A stretch of 50,522 nucleotides of DNA from CAYVTV01 sp964526475 (GCA_964526475.1 CAZGKF010000018.1:1-50522); one strand, 5' to 3'; positions 34,543-44,082 are shown, counted from the stretch's first letter. Made by a program: numbers and translations. The notes: a model not told the origin generated them from the letters alone.

Positions 34543-35514
34543 ACCGTCCCGGTAATCCGGGCGCATCCATTCAAGCCCGTGATGGTTATAGAAAGGAGTC
34601 AGATGCTGAGCCATCAATTTCTTTTCATCTTCCGTCATGGGCTTGAAATTATGTAAAATAGCCAGGTTACGATTCACAACATCCATGCTTTCCATTCCTA
34701 TCACAACACAGGAGGGGCCATCCAGCGACAATCCATAGCGCACCAGTTCATTAGGATCAATGTTTTCGATGGTTTCTTTTGGACGCACCACTTTCATTAA
34801 AATAATTCCCATACCCTTTTCAAGGGCAGCAGGTATAGCTAATTCCTGACGGGGTTGTGTATTATTTCCCTGGTGATTCATAGCAACAATCATAGTATCA
34901 AAATCTCCCTGTTCAGCCAACGACTTCATTGACTGTGCGTCAGCATGTCCTGAAAAACCAATAAATCTTGCCACCCCTTCAGCCTTCATCCTTGTTACAA
35001 TATCTATTAAATTCCCTTTCTCGCTGACCTTCGCAAGGTCTTCATCGGACATGATGCTGTGTAACATTAACATATCCAACTGATCTACCTGCAAACGCTT
35101 CAGGCTTCCCTCTATCTGTCTCATTGCCTCATCAGGTTCCCGGCTCGATACTTTTGTGGATATAAAAACTTCCTTTCTGCGGGTTTTTAATACCTTTCCA
35201 ATAACTTCCTCACTAACGATACCTGTTTTCTTATCTTCATAAATATATGCTGTATCCCAATAATAGAGACCTTTATCCAGTGAATAGTTGAGGAGTTCCA
35301 GCGCATTATCTTCATTTTTCATGGAGCAAAAACGACTTCCCAAACCAAAAACAAGCCGCGGAACCCTTACACCGGTCTTCCCCAGTATAACGGTTGGTAA
35401 TCCCTTAGCATCGTAACCTGAATCAAAATTACAGAATGTTAATCCTGAAATCGCAATTCCTGCTCCAATGGAGCTTTTTATGAAATCTCTTCTGGTAAAA
35501 TCATGTGTTCCCAT
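34531..35514 (-). CDS. Exported aldo/keto reductase (Tat signal)
   Basis: 327 residues. The N-terminus carries a twin-arginine signal, TRRDFIKSSIGAGIAISGL (Arg8-Arg9), predicting folded export. The aldo/keto reductase barrel follows: WDTAYIYED with the catalytic Asp/Tyr, FISTKVSSREPDEA with Lys, and MLMLHSIM with His, then GFSGHADA and the NADP-binding VVIGMESMD. It lies 12 bases downstream of a VOC-domain gene with its own signal peptide, so both should act in the periplasm. The need for NADPH outside the cytoplasm is unclear; some Tat-exported AKRs carry bound cofactor. Its substrate is unknown. Confidence 0.82.
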   Translation of the reverse strand: MGTHDFTRRDFIKSSIGAGIAISGLTFCNFDSGYDAKGLPTVILGKTGVRVPRLVFGLGSRFCSMKNEDNALELLNYSLDKGLYYWDTAYIYEDKKTGIVSEEVIGKVLKTRRKEVFISTKVSSREPDEAMRQIEGSLKRLQVDQLDMLMLHSIMSDEDLAKVSEKGNLIDIVTRMKAEGVARFIGFSGHADAQSMKSLAEQGDFDTMIVAMNHQGNNTQPRQELAIPAALEKGMGIILMKVVRPKETIENIDPNELVRYGLSLDGPSCVVIGMESMDVVNRNLAILHNFKPMTEDEKKLMAQHLTPFYNHHGLEWMRPDYRDGVWG

Positions 35515-35526
35515 AGTAAATATTTT

Positions 35527-36402
35527 TTAACGTACAGTATAAGGTTCAGTAAATTCAACTCTTGTTTTATCAGCATTAGAAATATTTAGCAACCAGCGTT
35601 TACCCCTGCCAATAGCTGGTTTAGCAAGCTTATGACGATCACCGGAACGTTCTTTTAAAGTGTAAAGAGCTTCCTGCATATCATTTACCACAAAGCACGG
35701 ATGGCATATATTCGGGTCCTGGGATGCGGAATGTTCAATGTTTTCAACACAATCAGGAATCCGAAGGTATAAATACAAAGGGTCTTCATTTGGATCCTCA
35801 GGATGTCTCCAGGTCTGGATAAATCCGAGTATACCTGCATAAAACGGATCATTATCCATTATAGATGTGGTATATAATCCCGCATGATGAATGCGGGTGG
35901 AAATACGCTTATCGGAGAGGTATTTTCCTCTGGATGCGTAATGCAATCCTTTTTCGGAATATTTTATAAATTCCAGTGGAACTCCGGAGGGATCATGGAC
36001 AAGAACAACTTCATTCCCGGCACCATCTACCGAAACAGCATCGGGAACTTTTACGCCTTTGCCTTTCAGGTATAAGCGCATCTGCTCTAATTTATCCGTT
36101 TCAAGAGAAAATGAAACCAGCCGGGTTTTATCCTTCGCATCCGGATCCTCAATAAACTCAAGAAATTGTCGATCGTTAACCTTGAATGATAATATTGTCC
36201 CTAAAGGGGAAGAATAAGAAAAAGCTTCACTAAATCCAAGAAACTCTCCATAATAATCCCGCGCAAGTTCAAAATCACTTACCAGGTATGTCATTTTTGC
36301 AACTCCCCAAACAGGAGGGCGGGTGATTTCCTGAGCCTTAAGAATAAATGACCAGGTAAACACAGCAATTATAAGCAATCCAAATCTTACAGTTTTCTTC
36401 AT
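35527..36402 (-). CDS. Exported VOC-family (glyoxalase/dioxygenase-fold) protein
   Basis: About 291 residues from the internal ATG at 36402, which gives a normal signal peptide (MKKTVRFGLLIIAVFTWSFI then ...LKAQE). The frame is open ten codons further up. Two VOC modules follow. The first (about 40-150) has the YLVSDFELARDYYGEFLGF opening and VLVHDPSGVPLEFIKY metal-side ending. The second (about 165-285) has HHAGLYTTSIMDNDPFYAGILGF and NADKTRVEFTE. Paired VOC modules build glyoxalase-I- or extradiol-dioxygenase-like metal sites. It is cotranscribed with the exported aldo/keto reductase. Substrate unknown. Confidence 0.75.
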   Translation of the reverse strand: MKKTVRFGLLIIAVFTWSFILKAQEITRPPVWGVAKMTYLVSDFELARDYYGEFLGFSEAFSYSSPLGTILSFKVNDRQFLEFIEDPDAKDKTRLVSFSLETDKLEQMRLYLKGKGVKVPDAVSVDGAGNEVVLVHDPSGVPLEFIKYSEKGLHYASRGKYLSDKRISTRIHHAGLYTTSIMDNDPFYAGILGFIQTWRHPEDPNEDPLYLYLRIPDCVENIEHSASQDPNICHPCFVVNDMQEALYTLKERSGDRHKLAKPAIGRGKRWLLNISNADKTRVEFTEPYTVR

Positions 36403-36727
36403 TTTTCTACAAATATATAAACTTAAATTCACATATTAATTACAAAATATCATAACTAATACAACTTATAAAATAACACAAAACCGTCCCTTCCTTGAGT
36501 AACAAAATCCATACCTGAATGTTTAAATAAAATTGTGATAAAAAATTATATAAAAAAGCCTAAACTTAACCTTAAGAATTAAAATCCAAAAAAGCCTTTT
36601 AAAAAGATATTAATCACATTATACATAACAAAGTTAATTATTTTTGGATAAGATATAATCATTGTTTAACTTGTTCAATAGTTTTGTGTACAAATAAATA
36701 TTTCAAACCCTCTAAATTATTTTAATT
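36403..36727. other. Divergent intergenic region
   Basis: About 325 bases between the minus-strand VOC gene and the plus-strand Yip1-like gene. It contains TAGTTTTG at 36679-36686, which matches the -7 consensus TAnnTTTG 41 bases before the Yip1 ATG but lacks a good -33 box. It also holds the small palindrome CTTAACCTTAAG and a direct repeat of AAAAAAGCCT. No coding frame is visible. Confidence 0.4.
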
Positions 36728-37912
36728 ATGGATCAAAAAGCTTTTAATTTTAATAAATTCATTGAAGATTCTAAAGTAACTTTGTTAAATCCAAAGGAAT
36801 ATTTCACATCAATGAAAACTGATGGTGGGATGATTGAACCTATCATCAAAGCATTTATTTACTCGGTAGTTGCAGGAATCTTTGGCATGTTGTGGAGCAT
36901 CCTTCATATCGGAGGAATTGCAGGTGGTTTCGTTGGTGGGGCAACAGGCATAGGAGCCTTTTTCGTCATCATACTGAGTGGTATCATCGGCTTGTTTATT
37001 GGTGGAATAATCATTCTTATTCTTTCATCTATTTGCAAAGGTAATGCAGACTTTGAAGCTAATGTAAGAGTTTCAGCATCTCTTATGGTCATATTTCCGG
37101 TAAGTGCATTTTTCAACATCTTCACCGGAATTAATTTTACCCTGCATGCTTTCATTAACCTTGCAGTTAATTTATATGCCCTTTATATGCTTTATATTGC
37201 ACTTTCATTGACTTTGAAAGGAAAAGAAGAGACAATTAAAATAATCATGTACGTTTTTGCCGGCTTACTTCTGCTTTTCTTCCTTATTGGAATAGCAGGA
37301 GGCAGAAGAATTAAAAAGTACGGAGGATTTAGTGAAAGGAAAGTTGAAAGATATCTGAAAGAATACCAGAATGCATTAGAAGATGTCACAGGGGAAGTAG
37401 CTGATTACGGGAAAGAAGTTGAAAAACTGGCCTCATCTGCTATGAAGGAGCCAGAAGTAAAAGACAGGATTGACAGACCCGCAAAATTCCCGGAGGAAGC
37501 ATTGCAAAACTTTAAGACTCAACTTTCCACCAGTGAATCAAAAATCACAAAAGATAAACTGTACAAATTGTTAATTGCTACTGAAGCTATAAAACCATAT
37601 GATCAGTCGCAGTCGGCAGAAATTACAGAAGCTCTTAATAAGAGCGGGTTCCAGGGAATGCAGGAATATATGTCAGACTATGTTTCTGCTGTATCCGGAA
37701 TGGCAGCTCTTGGCGGGCTTATTACTCTTCAGGAAATGATGGAGGGTTCAGAGAAAGAAAAAAAATCAGCTGAAACATTCACTTTCGACAAAGCTTTGGA
37801 AGCGGTTTTTATTCAGTCTGTAAAAGCCGGGGAGATCACTGAAAAGGATCTCCATACTGTTTATGATAACTGGGAATTATTAGTGGAACTTGAAGAAAAA
37901 TCAAATAAATAA
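36728..37912 (+). CDS. Yip1-domain integral membrane protein
   Basis: 394 residues. The first 200 residues resemble the Yip1 domain: the amphipathic lead-in VTLLNPKEYFTSMKTDGG is followed by about five hydrophobic helices (roughly 40-62, 65-105, 115-135, 140-160, 170-192), with glycine-rich loops. The last 190 residues are soluble and helical, beginning after GGRRIKKYGGFSERK with a charged segment likely to form a coiled coil, and ending acidic. Bacterial Yip1-domain proteins have no settled role. The gene is monocistronic by spacing and lies just upstream of the split esterase. I recognise the membrane domain but not the cytoplasmic half. Confidence 0.65.
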   Translation: MDQKAFNFNKFIEDSKVTLLNPKEYFTSMKTDGGMIEPIIKAFIYSVVAGIFGMLWSILHIGGIAGGFVGGATGIGAFFVIILSGIIGLFIGGIIILILSSICKGNADFEANVRVSASLMVIFPVSAFFNIFTGINFTLHAFINLAVNLYALYMLYIALSLTLKGKEETIKIIMYVFAGLLLLFFLIGIAGGRRIKKYGGFSERKVERYLKEYQNALEDVTGEVADYGKEVEKLASSAMKEPEVKDRIDRPAKFPEEALQNFKTQLSTSESKITKDKLYKLLIATEAIKPYDQSQSAEITEALNKSGFQGMQEYMSDYVSAVSGMAALGGLITLQEMMEGSEKEKKSAETFTFDKALEAVFIQSVKAGEITEKDLHTVYDNWELLVELEEKSNK

Positions 37913-37961
37913 AGATTACTTTTACAGAATATCCATTTTAACTTAAGTATGTGATAATCTC

Positions 37962-39107
37962 ATGAGAAAAATTATGCTCCCTTTAGCAAGAGTCATTTAC
38001 ATGGCTCTTTTTATTTTTTCACTTTTAATAATAACAAATCAGGCAAACGCTGAAATAAGACTGCCTTCAATTCTCTCTTCCAATATGGTTCTTCAGCGTA
38101 ATGAAGAAATAAAAATTTGGGGATGGGCCGATAAAGGAGAATCTGTTAATGTCCTTTTCAACAATATCAAAAAATCCACAAAAGCAGGAAAAGACGGAAA
38201 GTGGATGGTCACATTCCCTGCTATGAAGGAAGGAGGCCCATTTGATATTCTTATCAGGGGTAAGAATTCTTCAGTAAAACTGGAAAACATCCTTATTGGT
38301 GATATTTGGGTCTGTGGCGGACAGTCAAATATGAACTGGAGTGTCCTGAATTCTTTAAATTCCGAAGAAGAAATAAAGAATGCCAGTTATCCACACATCC
38401 GTTTGCTTACAATTCAAAGAACTGCTGAACTTAATCCCAAAGAGGATGTTTCAGCTTCTGAATGGAAAATTTGTAATCCTGAAAACATACCCGGTTTTTC
38501 CGCTGCAGGCTACTTTTTTGGCAGAGAAATCTTTAAACAAACAGATGTTCCTGTTGGATTAATCGCTTCAAACTGGGGAGGAACTATTGTTGAAGCATGG
38601 ATAAGTTATGATTTTATGACACCGTTTGTGGAATTTAATGATAAACTTAAATTACTTAATGCCGTCACCCCGGGTGAAATTGAAAATGCTGAAAACCACA
38701 GAATAACAATGCTTGAAAATGAATTCGGTATTCTTAAAGAAAAAATCCCGGAAGAAAACTGGGCCGATCCTGCCACTGATCTTTCATATTGGAAAAATAT
38801 GTCATTACCTGGAATATGGGAAGATAAAAATTTAAATGGGATCGATGGGGTAATTTGGTTTAGGAAAGAAATTATTCTGCCAGAAAGCACTTTTGATACA
38901 AATTTCACCCTCAGTCTCGGAAAAATCGATGACTCCGATATTGCATGGATAAATGGGATAGAGGTTGGAAGAACAGATAACAACAAAGACCTGTCGCGTT
39001 CATATACAATAAAACCTGGAATATTTAAACCGGGGAATAACCTTATAGTAGTTAAAGTTTATGATAAAGAGGGGGATGGAGGATTCCACGGGCATCAGAT
39101 GAAATGA
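37962..39107 (+). pseudogene. Sialate O-acetylesterase, N-terminal part (frameshifted)
   Basis: This frame gives 381 residues: a signal peptide (ending ...ANA), a small beta domain (LPSILSSNMVLQR), the SGNH nucleophile block VCGGQSNMNWS with the catalytic serine, and an inserted jelly-roll-like domain (IWFRKEIILPEST ... NLIVVKVYDKEGDGGFHG). It then ends abruptly. The remainder of the enzyme continues in the -1 frame from 39104. The change of frame must lie between 39068, just after an in-frame stop in the second frame, and 39107. The residues suggest one lost base close to the GGG at 39090-39092. The enzyme would remove acetyl esters from sugars, consistent with acetylated pectin or glycans in a uronate locus. 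Confidence 0.85.
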
Positions 39108-39943
39108 ACCTCTTTGGGAACGATCTGAATATTCCTCTGTCAGGTAACTGGAAATTCAGGATTTCAGGCGAGAATTTAGCCTACTCACTCTCTGCTTTCG
39201 GCAAAAATCAAATCCCCTCCCAATTGTTCAACGGCATGATCCATCCTCTGCTGAACCTGAAAGTTAAAGGGGTTATATGGTATCAGGGTGAATCAAATGC
39301 TTCCCGGGCATATCGTTACAGAGAGTTATTCCCTGCTATGATAAATTGCTGGAGAAATTACTGGGAACAACCTGATATGCCTTTTCTTTTTGTTCAAATC
39401 GCAAACTTCAAAGCCCCGAATCCTGAACCAGGGGAAAGCGAATGGGCAGAGCTTCGTGAAGCGCAATTAATGACACTTTCCCTGCCTAATACCGGCATGA
39501 CTGTTACTATTGATATTGGAGATGCAAACGATATACACCCGAGGAACAAGCAGGATGTTGGTTACCGCCTTGCCATAAATGCTTTAAAAATAGCATATAA
39601 TAAAAATGTAGTGAGTATGGGACCAATTTACAGGTCGATGGAAAAGAATGACAGGAAAATAATACTGAACTTTGATCATACAGGAAGTGGACTCGAAATA
39701 AAAGATAAATATGGTTATCTTAAAGGTTTTACAATTGCCGGGGAGGATAAAAAATTCCATTGGGCAAAGGCCTGGTTAGATGGAAACAGAGTGGTGGTAT
39801 ATTCAGATAAGGTCACATCCCCTGTCGCTGTAAGATATGGATGGGCTGATAATCCTGATGACGTGAATCTTTACAATAAAGAAGGTTTACCTGCTTCACC
39901 ATTCAGGACAGATAACTGGAAAGGAATTACTGAAGTTAAATGA
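39104..39943 (+). pseudogene. Sialate O-acetylesterase, C-terminal part (frameshifted)
   Basis: 279 residues that complete the SGNH esterase begun in the preceding frame. They include IWYQGESNASRAYRYRELFP (the oxyanion/block III region), PFLFVQIANF, and DIGDANDIHPRNKQDVG, which supplies the catalytic Asp and His. A beta-rich tail (RYGWADNPDDVNLYN, GLPASPFRTD) closes the domain as in full-length relatives of about 650 residues. Read alone it lacks the nucleophile serine and the signal peptide. Its ATG overlaps the upstream stop as ATGA, so reinitiation to make two chains is possible, but a recent one-base indel is simpler. Confidence 0.85.
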
Positions 39944-40281
39944 ATCTGAACCGATAAGTTAACTTCTGTATCGAAACCTGATAAAAACTTGCAGGCTTTA
40001 ATCCCAACCGGACAAAATGACCCGATAAATCTTTGTTTTCTTTCATCTCCGTCTTATCATTTTGTTGGATTAAAATTGATATTCTGGTAAATATTTATGA
40101 TCTTTGTGCAATCGATCATTCAATAATGAAAAGAAATAACAGCCCAGGTTTTCCTGAATTCAGTCCGTATTCAAAATGAACTCAGCCCTCCTGAAAAAAT
40201 AATTATAAAACCTGAGCTTATCATCAGGTCATCAAGTCTAAGAAATAAATATTTTAATAACTTTAAATAAATTTTATTGAT
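39944..40281. other. Intergenic region upstream of kduI
   Basis: This 338-base gap holds the likely promoter of the kduI operon, but I could not place a full TTTG-N19-TAnnTTTG match. ACCTGA (40210-40215) and TCAGGT (40224-40229) form a 6-base-pair hairpin about 50 bases before the ATG that could act in the leader. CCTG/CAGG near 39978-39996 is a weak hairpin after the esterase. No ORF of interest. Confidence 0.4.
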
Positions 40282-41118
40282 ATGAATTACGAATTGAGAT
40301 ATGCGTGCCATCCGGAAGATTTCAAAAATTATGGCACCGAAAAGATCAGAAAAGAATTCCTGGTTTCGCCACTTATGGTTCCCGATAATGTAAAAATGGT
40401 ATATTCCTTTAACGACAGGTATATTATCGGAGGAATTGTTCCCTCACTCAAAACCCTTGAACTGGAATCTATCGATCCCCTGAAATCCACATATTTCCTC
40501 GAGCGAAGAGAAGCCGGGATTATCAACGTGGGAGGGACAGGCAGTATTGAGGTCGATGATGAAGTATTTGAGCTTGAATATAAAGATGCTCTTTACATAG
40601 GAATGGGACATAAAAAAATTCTGTTCAGGAGTAAAGACTCTGAAAATCCTGCTCATTTCTATTTTAATTCTGCTCAGGCACATAAATCCTATCCCGTTAA
40701 AAAAGTAACCCTTGAAGATGCCGAAGTCGTTGAATTAGGAAGTCTTGAAACATCCAACGCCCGAAAAATCAATAAGTTATTGGTAAACAGTGTTATTGAA
40801 ACATGTCAGCTTCAAATGGGCATGACTGAACTTAAAACCGGAAGTGTATGGAATACCATGCCTCCACATGTTCACTCCAGACGTATGGAAGCATATTTCT
40901 ATTTTGAATTACCGGAAAGCCAGGCAATCTGTCATTACATGGGAGAACCACAGGAAACAAGACATCTCTGGTTAAAGAATGAAGAAGCTGTAATTTCTCC
41001 TCCCTGGTCTATTCATTCAGCATCAGGAACAAGCAATTATTCGTTTTTATGGGGAATGGCAGGGGAAAATCTCGATTACGGAGATATGGATGCCATCAGA
41101 CCGGATGAGCTGAGATAA
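40282..41118 (+). CDS. kduI: 5-dehydro-4-deoxy-D-glucuronate isomerase
   Basis: 278 residues, identical in length to E. coli KduI. The cupin zinc ligands are at the same numbers: His196 and His198 in MPPHVHSRR, Glu203 in MEAYFYF, and His245 in WSIHSA. The enzyme converts 4-deoxy-L-threo-5-hexosulose uronate (from unsaturated uronates after polysaccharide lyase action) to 2,5-diketo-3-deoxygluconate. kduD follows after 35 bases. The start MNYELRYACHP agrees with relatives. Confidence 0.96.
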   Translation: MNYELRYACHPEDFKNYGTEKIRKEFLVSPLMVPDNVKMVYSFNDRYIIGGIVPSLKTLELESIDPLKSTYFLERREAGIINVGGTGSIEVDDEVFELEYKDALYIGMGHKKILFRSKDSENPAHFYFNSAQAHKSYPVKKVTLEDAEVVELGSLETSNARKINKLLVNSVIETCQLQMGMTELKTGSVWNTMPPHVHSRRMEAYFYFELPESQAICHYMGEPQETRHLWLKNEEAVISPPWSIHSASGTSNYSFLWGMAGENLDYGDMDAIRPDELR

Positions 41119-41153
41119 AACAATTCTTCTTTTACTTTAAAATAAATATTGAT

Positions 41154-41945
41154 ATGTCAACAAAACTTTTTGATCTTACAGGTAAAACGGTACTTATAAC
41201 CGGAGGAACACACGGCCTTGGCATGGCTATGACAAAAGGCCTCGGGGAAGCAGGTGCTACTATTGTAATTAACGATGTGGTAGAGGAAAAACTGGCCACT
41301 GCAGTTGAAGAATACCGAAAAATGGGAATAACTGCAAATGCTTATTTATTCGATGTCACCAATGAATCTGCTGTAATTTCAAGCATTAAGCAAATAGAAA
41401 AAGAAGTTGGCCCGATTGATATCCTCGTAAATAATGCAGGGATAATTAAACGAATCCCTATACTGGATATGGAAGTCCATGATTTCAAAACTGTTCTGGA
41501 TATTGACCTGGTTGCGCCATTTATTATGGCTAAAGCTATTGCGCCGGGAATGATTAAAAGAGGCAATGGGAAAATAATCAATATATGCTCCATGATGAGT
41601 GAACTGGGCAGAAATACTGTCTCAGCATATGCTGCAGCAAAAGGAGGTCTTAAAATGCTTACAAAAAGCATGGCCACAGAATGGGCCAGGTATAACATTC
41701 AGGCAAATGGCATTGGACCCGGTTATTTTGCAACTACCCAAACAGAAGCGATCCGGCTTGACGGACATCCTTTTAACGATTTTATTATCAACCGAACCCC
41801 GGCAGGAAGATGGGGCGATCCTTCAGACCTTGCAGGAGCAGCCATATTTCTTGCATCAAGAGCTTCAGATTTTGTGAATGGAATCGTCCTGTATGTCGAC
41901 GGTGGAATTCTCGCCACTCTCGGGAAACCTTATAATGAAGAATAA
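41154..41945 (+). CDS. kduD: 2-dehydro-3-deoxy-D-gluconate 5-dehydrogenase
   Basis: 263-residue SDR with TGGTHGLG cofactor motif, NNAG, and catalytic Tyr159/Lys163 (SAYAAAKGG), ending with the typical YVDGGILATLG. Position directly after kduI identifies it as KduD, which reduces 2,5-diketo-3-deoxygluconate to 2-keto-3-deoxygluconate (KDG) with NADH. The subgroup is close to other sugar-acid SDRs such as gluconate 5-dehydrogenase, so the operon context carries weight in the call. Confidence 0.9.
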   Translation: MSTKLFDLTGKTVLITGGTHGLGMAMTKGLGEAGATIVINDVVEEKLATAVEEYRKMGITANAYLFDVTNESAVISSIKQIEKEVGPIDILVNNAGIIKRIPILDMEVHDFKTVLDIDLVAPFIMAKAIAPGMIKRGNGKIINICSMMSELGRNTVSAYAAAKGGLKMLTKSMATEWARYNIQANGIGPGYFATTQTEAIRLDGHPFNDFIINRTPAGRWGDPSDLAGAAIFLASRASDFVNGIVLYVDGGILATLGKPYNEE

Positions 41946-41987
41946 AAAACATATTCCTGAATTTACCTTTTATAAAACTATGAAAAA

Positions 41988-43220
41988 ATGACAAAAAATC
42001 TGATTGTTATTTCCTTTCTTATTCTTTCTTTCAGCTATTCCTGTAAAGAAAAGGAAAAGATAGTCCTGCAATTTACAAACAATATTGCATTGGAAAGGAC
42101 TGATGAGGTCATTACATTAAAAATTAATGATCTCACAACAATGACAGGATCATTTCCTGACAACTCGCTGCCTCTCTTTATTTCCGGAAATGATACACTT
42201 ATAGCTCAATTTGTTGATCTGAATGAAGATGAAAGTATCGATGAAATCCTGATAGAGATAAGTCTCGGTCCCAATACAAGCAGGGATATCAAAGTTGTTT
42301 TCACTCCTATCGACACATATCCCGTATTCCCTGAAAAAACCAATATAAGATTTGCCCCAAAATCCGATTTGTCAACAGAACTGAATAACGCGACACGAGT
42401 TGAAGCTACGGTAACCGGATTTGCTTCCAAAATATATCAGATGGAAGGTCCCGGATGGGAAAATGATAAGGTAGGATTCAGAAACTACTTCGACTTTAGA
42501 AATGGCATGGATATTTTTGGGAAACTAACAACGGGTATGGTTCTCGATGAAGTTGGCCTGGGGGTTAGCTATCATGAGATGAACGACTGGGGAATGGATA
42601 TCCTTAAAGTAAATAATTCTCTTGGAGCAGGAGCCATTGGAGTTGAATATATGGAAAATCTTTATAGAATAGGTGATAACGGCTACGGAACTTTTGAAAG
42701 AATCTATGAAGGCCCTTTGAAGAGCGAATTCAAATTTGTGTTTGATGACTGGAAAATGGAATCAAAAGCTTATCATATAACTCATTATGTTTCTATCACA
42801 GCAGGTCAATATGCATATAAATCACATATCTTTGCCGAAGAATTACCAGAAAGTGCTTTTCTTATTTCCGGAATTGTAAATATGCTGAGCGATACTCTTT
42901 ACGAAGAAAATTATCCCGGGCATATCTGCCTTTTCACTCATGATGTGCAAACTGAAGACACCACAAACCTTGCAATGGGGTTAATGGTGCCGGAAAATTA
43001 TTTTATTTCATCAGGCAAAGCTCCGGAAGAAGGTGATGGGATAACCAAAACATATTATGCCCGGACCGGTCTCGATGGAGCTAAAATTGGTGAATTTTAT
43101 TTTTATGCCCTGTGGGAAGGATCTGATAACAGATTTAAGGAACTGGATTATGTGAAAGAATTTCTTAATAACGAAGCCAGGAAATTAAATTCACCGCTTA
43201 CTGTTTCACGTGTAAGATAA
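41988..43220 (+). CDS. DUF4861-family lipoprotein
   Basis: 410 residues with a lipoprotein signal (SFSYSC, lipidated Cys19). The mature protein is a large beta-rich fold with FVDLNEDESIDEILIE, the block GWENDKVGFRNYFDFRNGMDIFG and LGVSYHEMNDWGMDILKV, features I associate with DUF4861 proteins. These are commonly encoded in pectin/uronate loci of Bacteroidota. It follows kduD by 42 bases and is the last gene before a terminator. The conserved acidic and His residues suggest catalysis on an unsaturated or acylated uronate in the periplasm, but this is inference. No KdgF homologue is present in the window, which makes a role in unsaturated-uronate handling worth testing. Confidence 0.7.
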   Translation: MTKNLIVISFLILSFSYSCKEKEKIVLQFTNNIALERTDEVITLKINDLTTMTGSFPDNSLPLFISGNDTLIAQFVDLNEDESIDEILIEISLGPNTSRDIKVVFTPIDTYPVFPEKTNIRFAPKSDLSTELNNATRVEATVTGFASKIYQMEGPGWENDKVGFRNYFDFRNGMDIFGKLTTGMVLDEVGLGVSYHEMNDWGMDILKVNNSLGAGAIGVEYMENLYRIGDNGYGTFERIYEGPLKSEFKFVFDDWKMESKAYHITHYVSITAGQYAYKSHIFAEELPESAFLISGIVNMLSDTLYEENYPGHICLFTHDVQTEDTTNLAMGLMVPENYFISSGKAPEEGDGITKTYYARTGLDGAKIGEFYFYALWEGSDNRFKELDYVKEFLNNEARKLNSPLTVSRVR

Positions 43221-43245
43221 ATGTTTATTTTTATGGTTTTTTAAA

Positions 43246-43264
43246 AGACTTTTTTTAAAAGTCT
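43246..43264 (+). terminator. AT-rich hairpin after the DUF4861 gene
   Basis: AGACTTTT (43246-43253) and AAAAGTCT (43257-43264) form a perfect 8-base-pair stem with a TTT loop, 25 bases after the stop codon. There is no strong T-run following it, so it may only stabilise the 3' end. A better terminator lies about 55 bases further on. Confidence 0.4.
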
Positions 43265-43317
43265 GATAAGGAATCGGAATGGGAAAATATTGCGACATTG
43301 ATACCATGTTATATAAC

Positions 43318-43350
43318 TGACTTCCCTCTCCGGAAGTCAATATATTTTTA
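43318..43350 (+). terminator. Intrinsic terminator between kduID-DUF4861 and eda-dctPQM
   Basis: TGACTTCC (43318-43325) and GGAAGTCA (43332-43339) form a perfect 8-base-pair stem around a six-base loop, followed by the T-rich tract ATATATTTTTAATT. This separates the kduI-kduD-DUF4861 unit from the KDPG aldolase-TRAP unit, although some read-through is possible. Confidence 0.75.
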
Positions 43351-43392
43351 ATTATCCCTGAAAGCTGAAATTATTTAAAACAATTAAGATAA

Positions 43393-44067
43393 ATGTCAAA
43401 ATACAGCAGAATTGAAGTTGCATTAAGAATGAAAGAAACCGGAATTGTTCCTTTATTTTACCATTCTGATATCAATATTTGTAAAGCAGTTGTTAACGCA
43501 ATTTATAACGGGGGCATTCACTTATTTGAATTTACCAACAGGGGTGATTTCGCACATGAGATATTCTCAGAATTAAATAAATATGTACGTAATGAACTGC
43601 CAGGTATGATGCTGGGAGCAGGTTCGGTAATAGATGCAGGTACTGCATCACTGTATATTCAGCTTGGAGCAGATTTTATTGTGATGCCTGTTTTAAAAGA
43701 GGAAGTTGGAATTGTGTGCAATCGCCGTAAAATTCTTTGGGCACCAGGTTGTGGTTCTCTTTCAGAAATCTCACACGCAGAAGAACTTGGAGCAGAGCTG
43801 GTAAAAATATTCCCTGCACCTGCTGTGGGAGGGCCTGAATTTGTTAAAGCTATTCTTGGGCCAATGCCATGGACAAGCATAATGCCCACCGGAGGTGTTG
43901 AGTCAACAGAAGAAAGTTTGAAAAAATGGTTTGACTCAGGTGTATTCTGTGTTGGGATGGGATCAAACCTTATCACAAAGGAGATTATTAAAAATCATGA
44001 TTTTGCTCTTCTGGAGAAAAAAACCCGCGATATACTGGAAATTATTAAAAGAATACGCAAAAAATAA
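43393..44067 (+). CDS. eda: 2-dehydro-3-deoxy-phosphogluconate (KDPG/KHG) aldolase
   Basis: 224 residues. The Schiff-base lysine is in LVKIFPAPAVGG (Lys138) and the general acid/base glutamate in LFEFTNR (Glu46). Further Eda signatures are GAGSVIDAGTA, WAPGCGSLSEI and MPTGGVE. The enzyme splits KDPG to pyruvate and glyceraldehyde 3-phosphate in the cytoplasm. It opens a unit with the TRAP transporter, 15 bases before dctP, so uptake and the last uronate step are controlled together. KDG kinase, which makes its substrate, is not encoded in the window. Confidence 0.92.
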   Translation: MSKYSRIEVALRMKETGIVPLFYHSDINICKAVVNAIYNGGIHLFEFTNRGDFAHEIFSELNKYVRNELPGMMLGAGSVIDAGTASLYIQLGADFIVMPVLKEEVGIVCNRRKILWAPGCGSLSEISHAEELGAELVKIFPAPAVGGPEFVKAILGPMPWTSIMPTGGVESTEESLKKWFDSGVFCVGMGSNLITKEIIKNHDFALLEKKTRDILEIIKRIRKK

Positions 44068-44082
44068 AGAGCAAAATATACC

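Noticed and set aside
39944..40281. LacI operator upstream of kduI
   Set aside because: ATCGAT near 40110 is a short palindrome without matching arms and does not resemble the 25983-26002 site.
43200..43215. CACGTG near the DUF4861 stop as an operator
   Set aside because: It lies within the coding sequence and has no extended symmetry.
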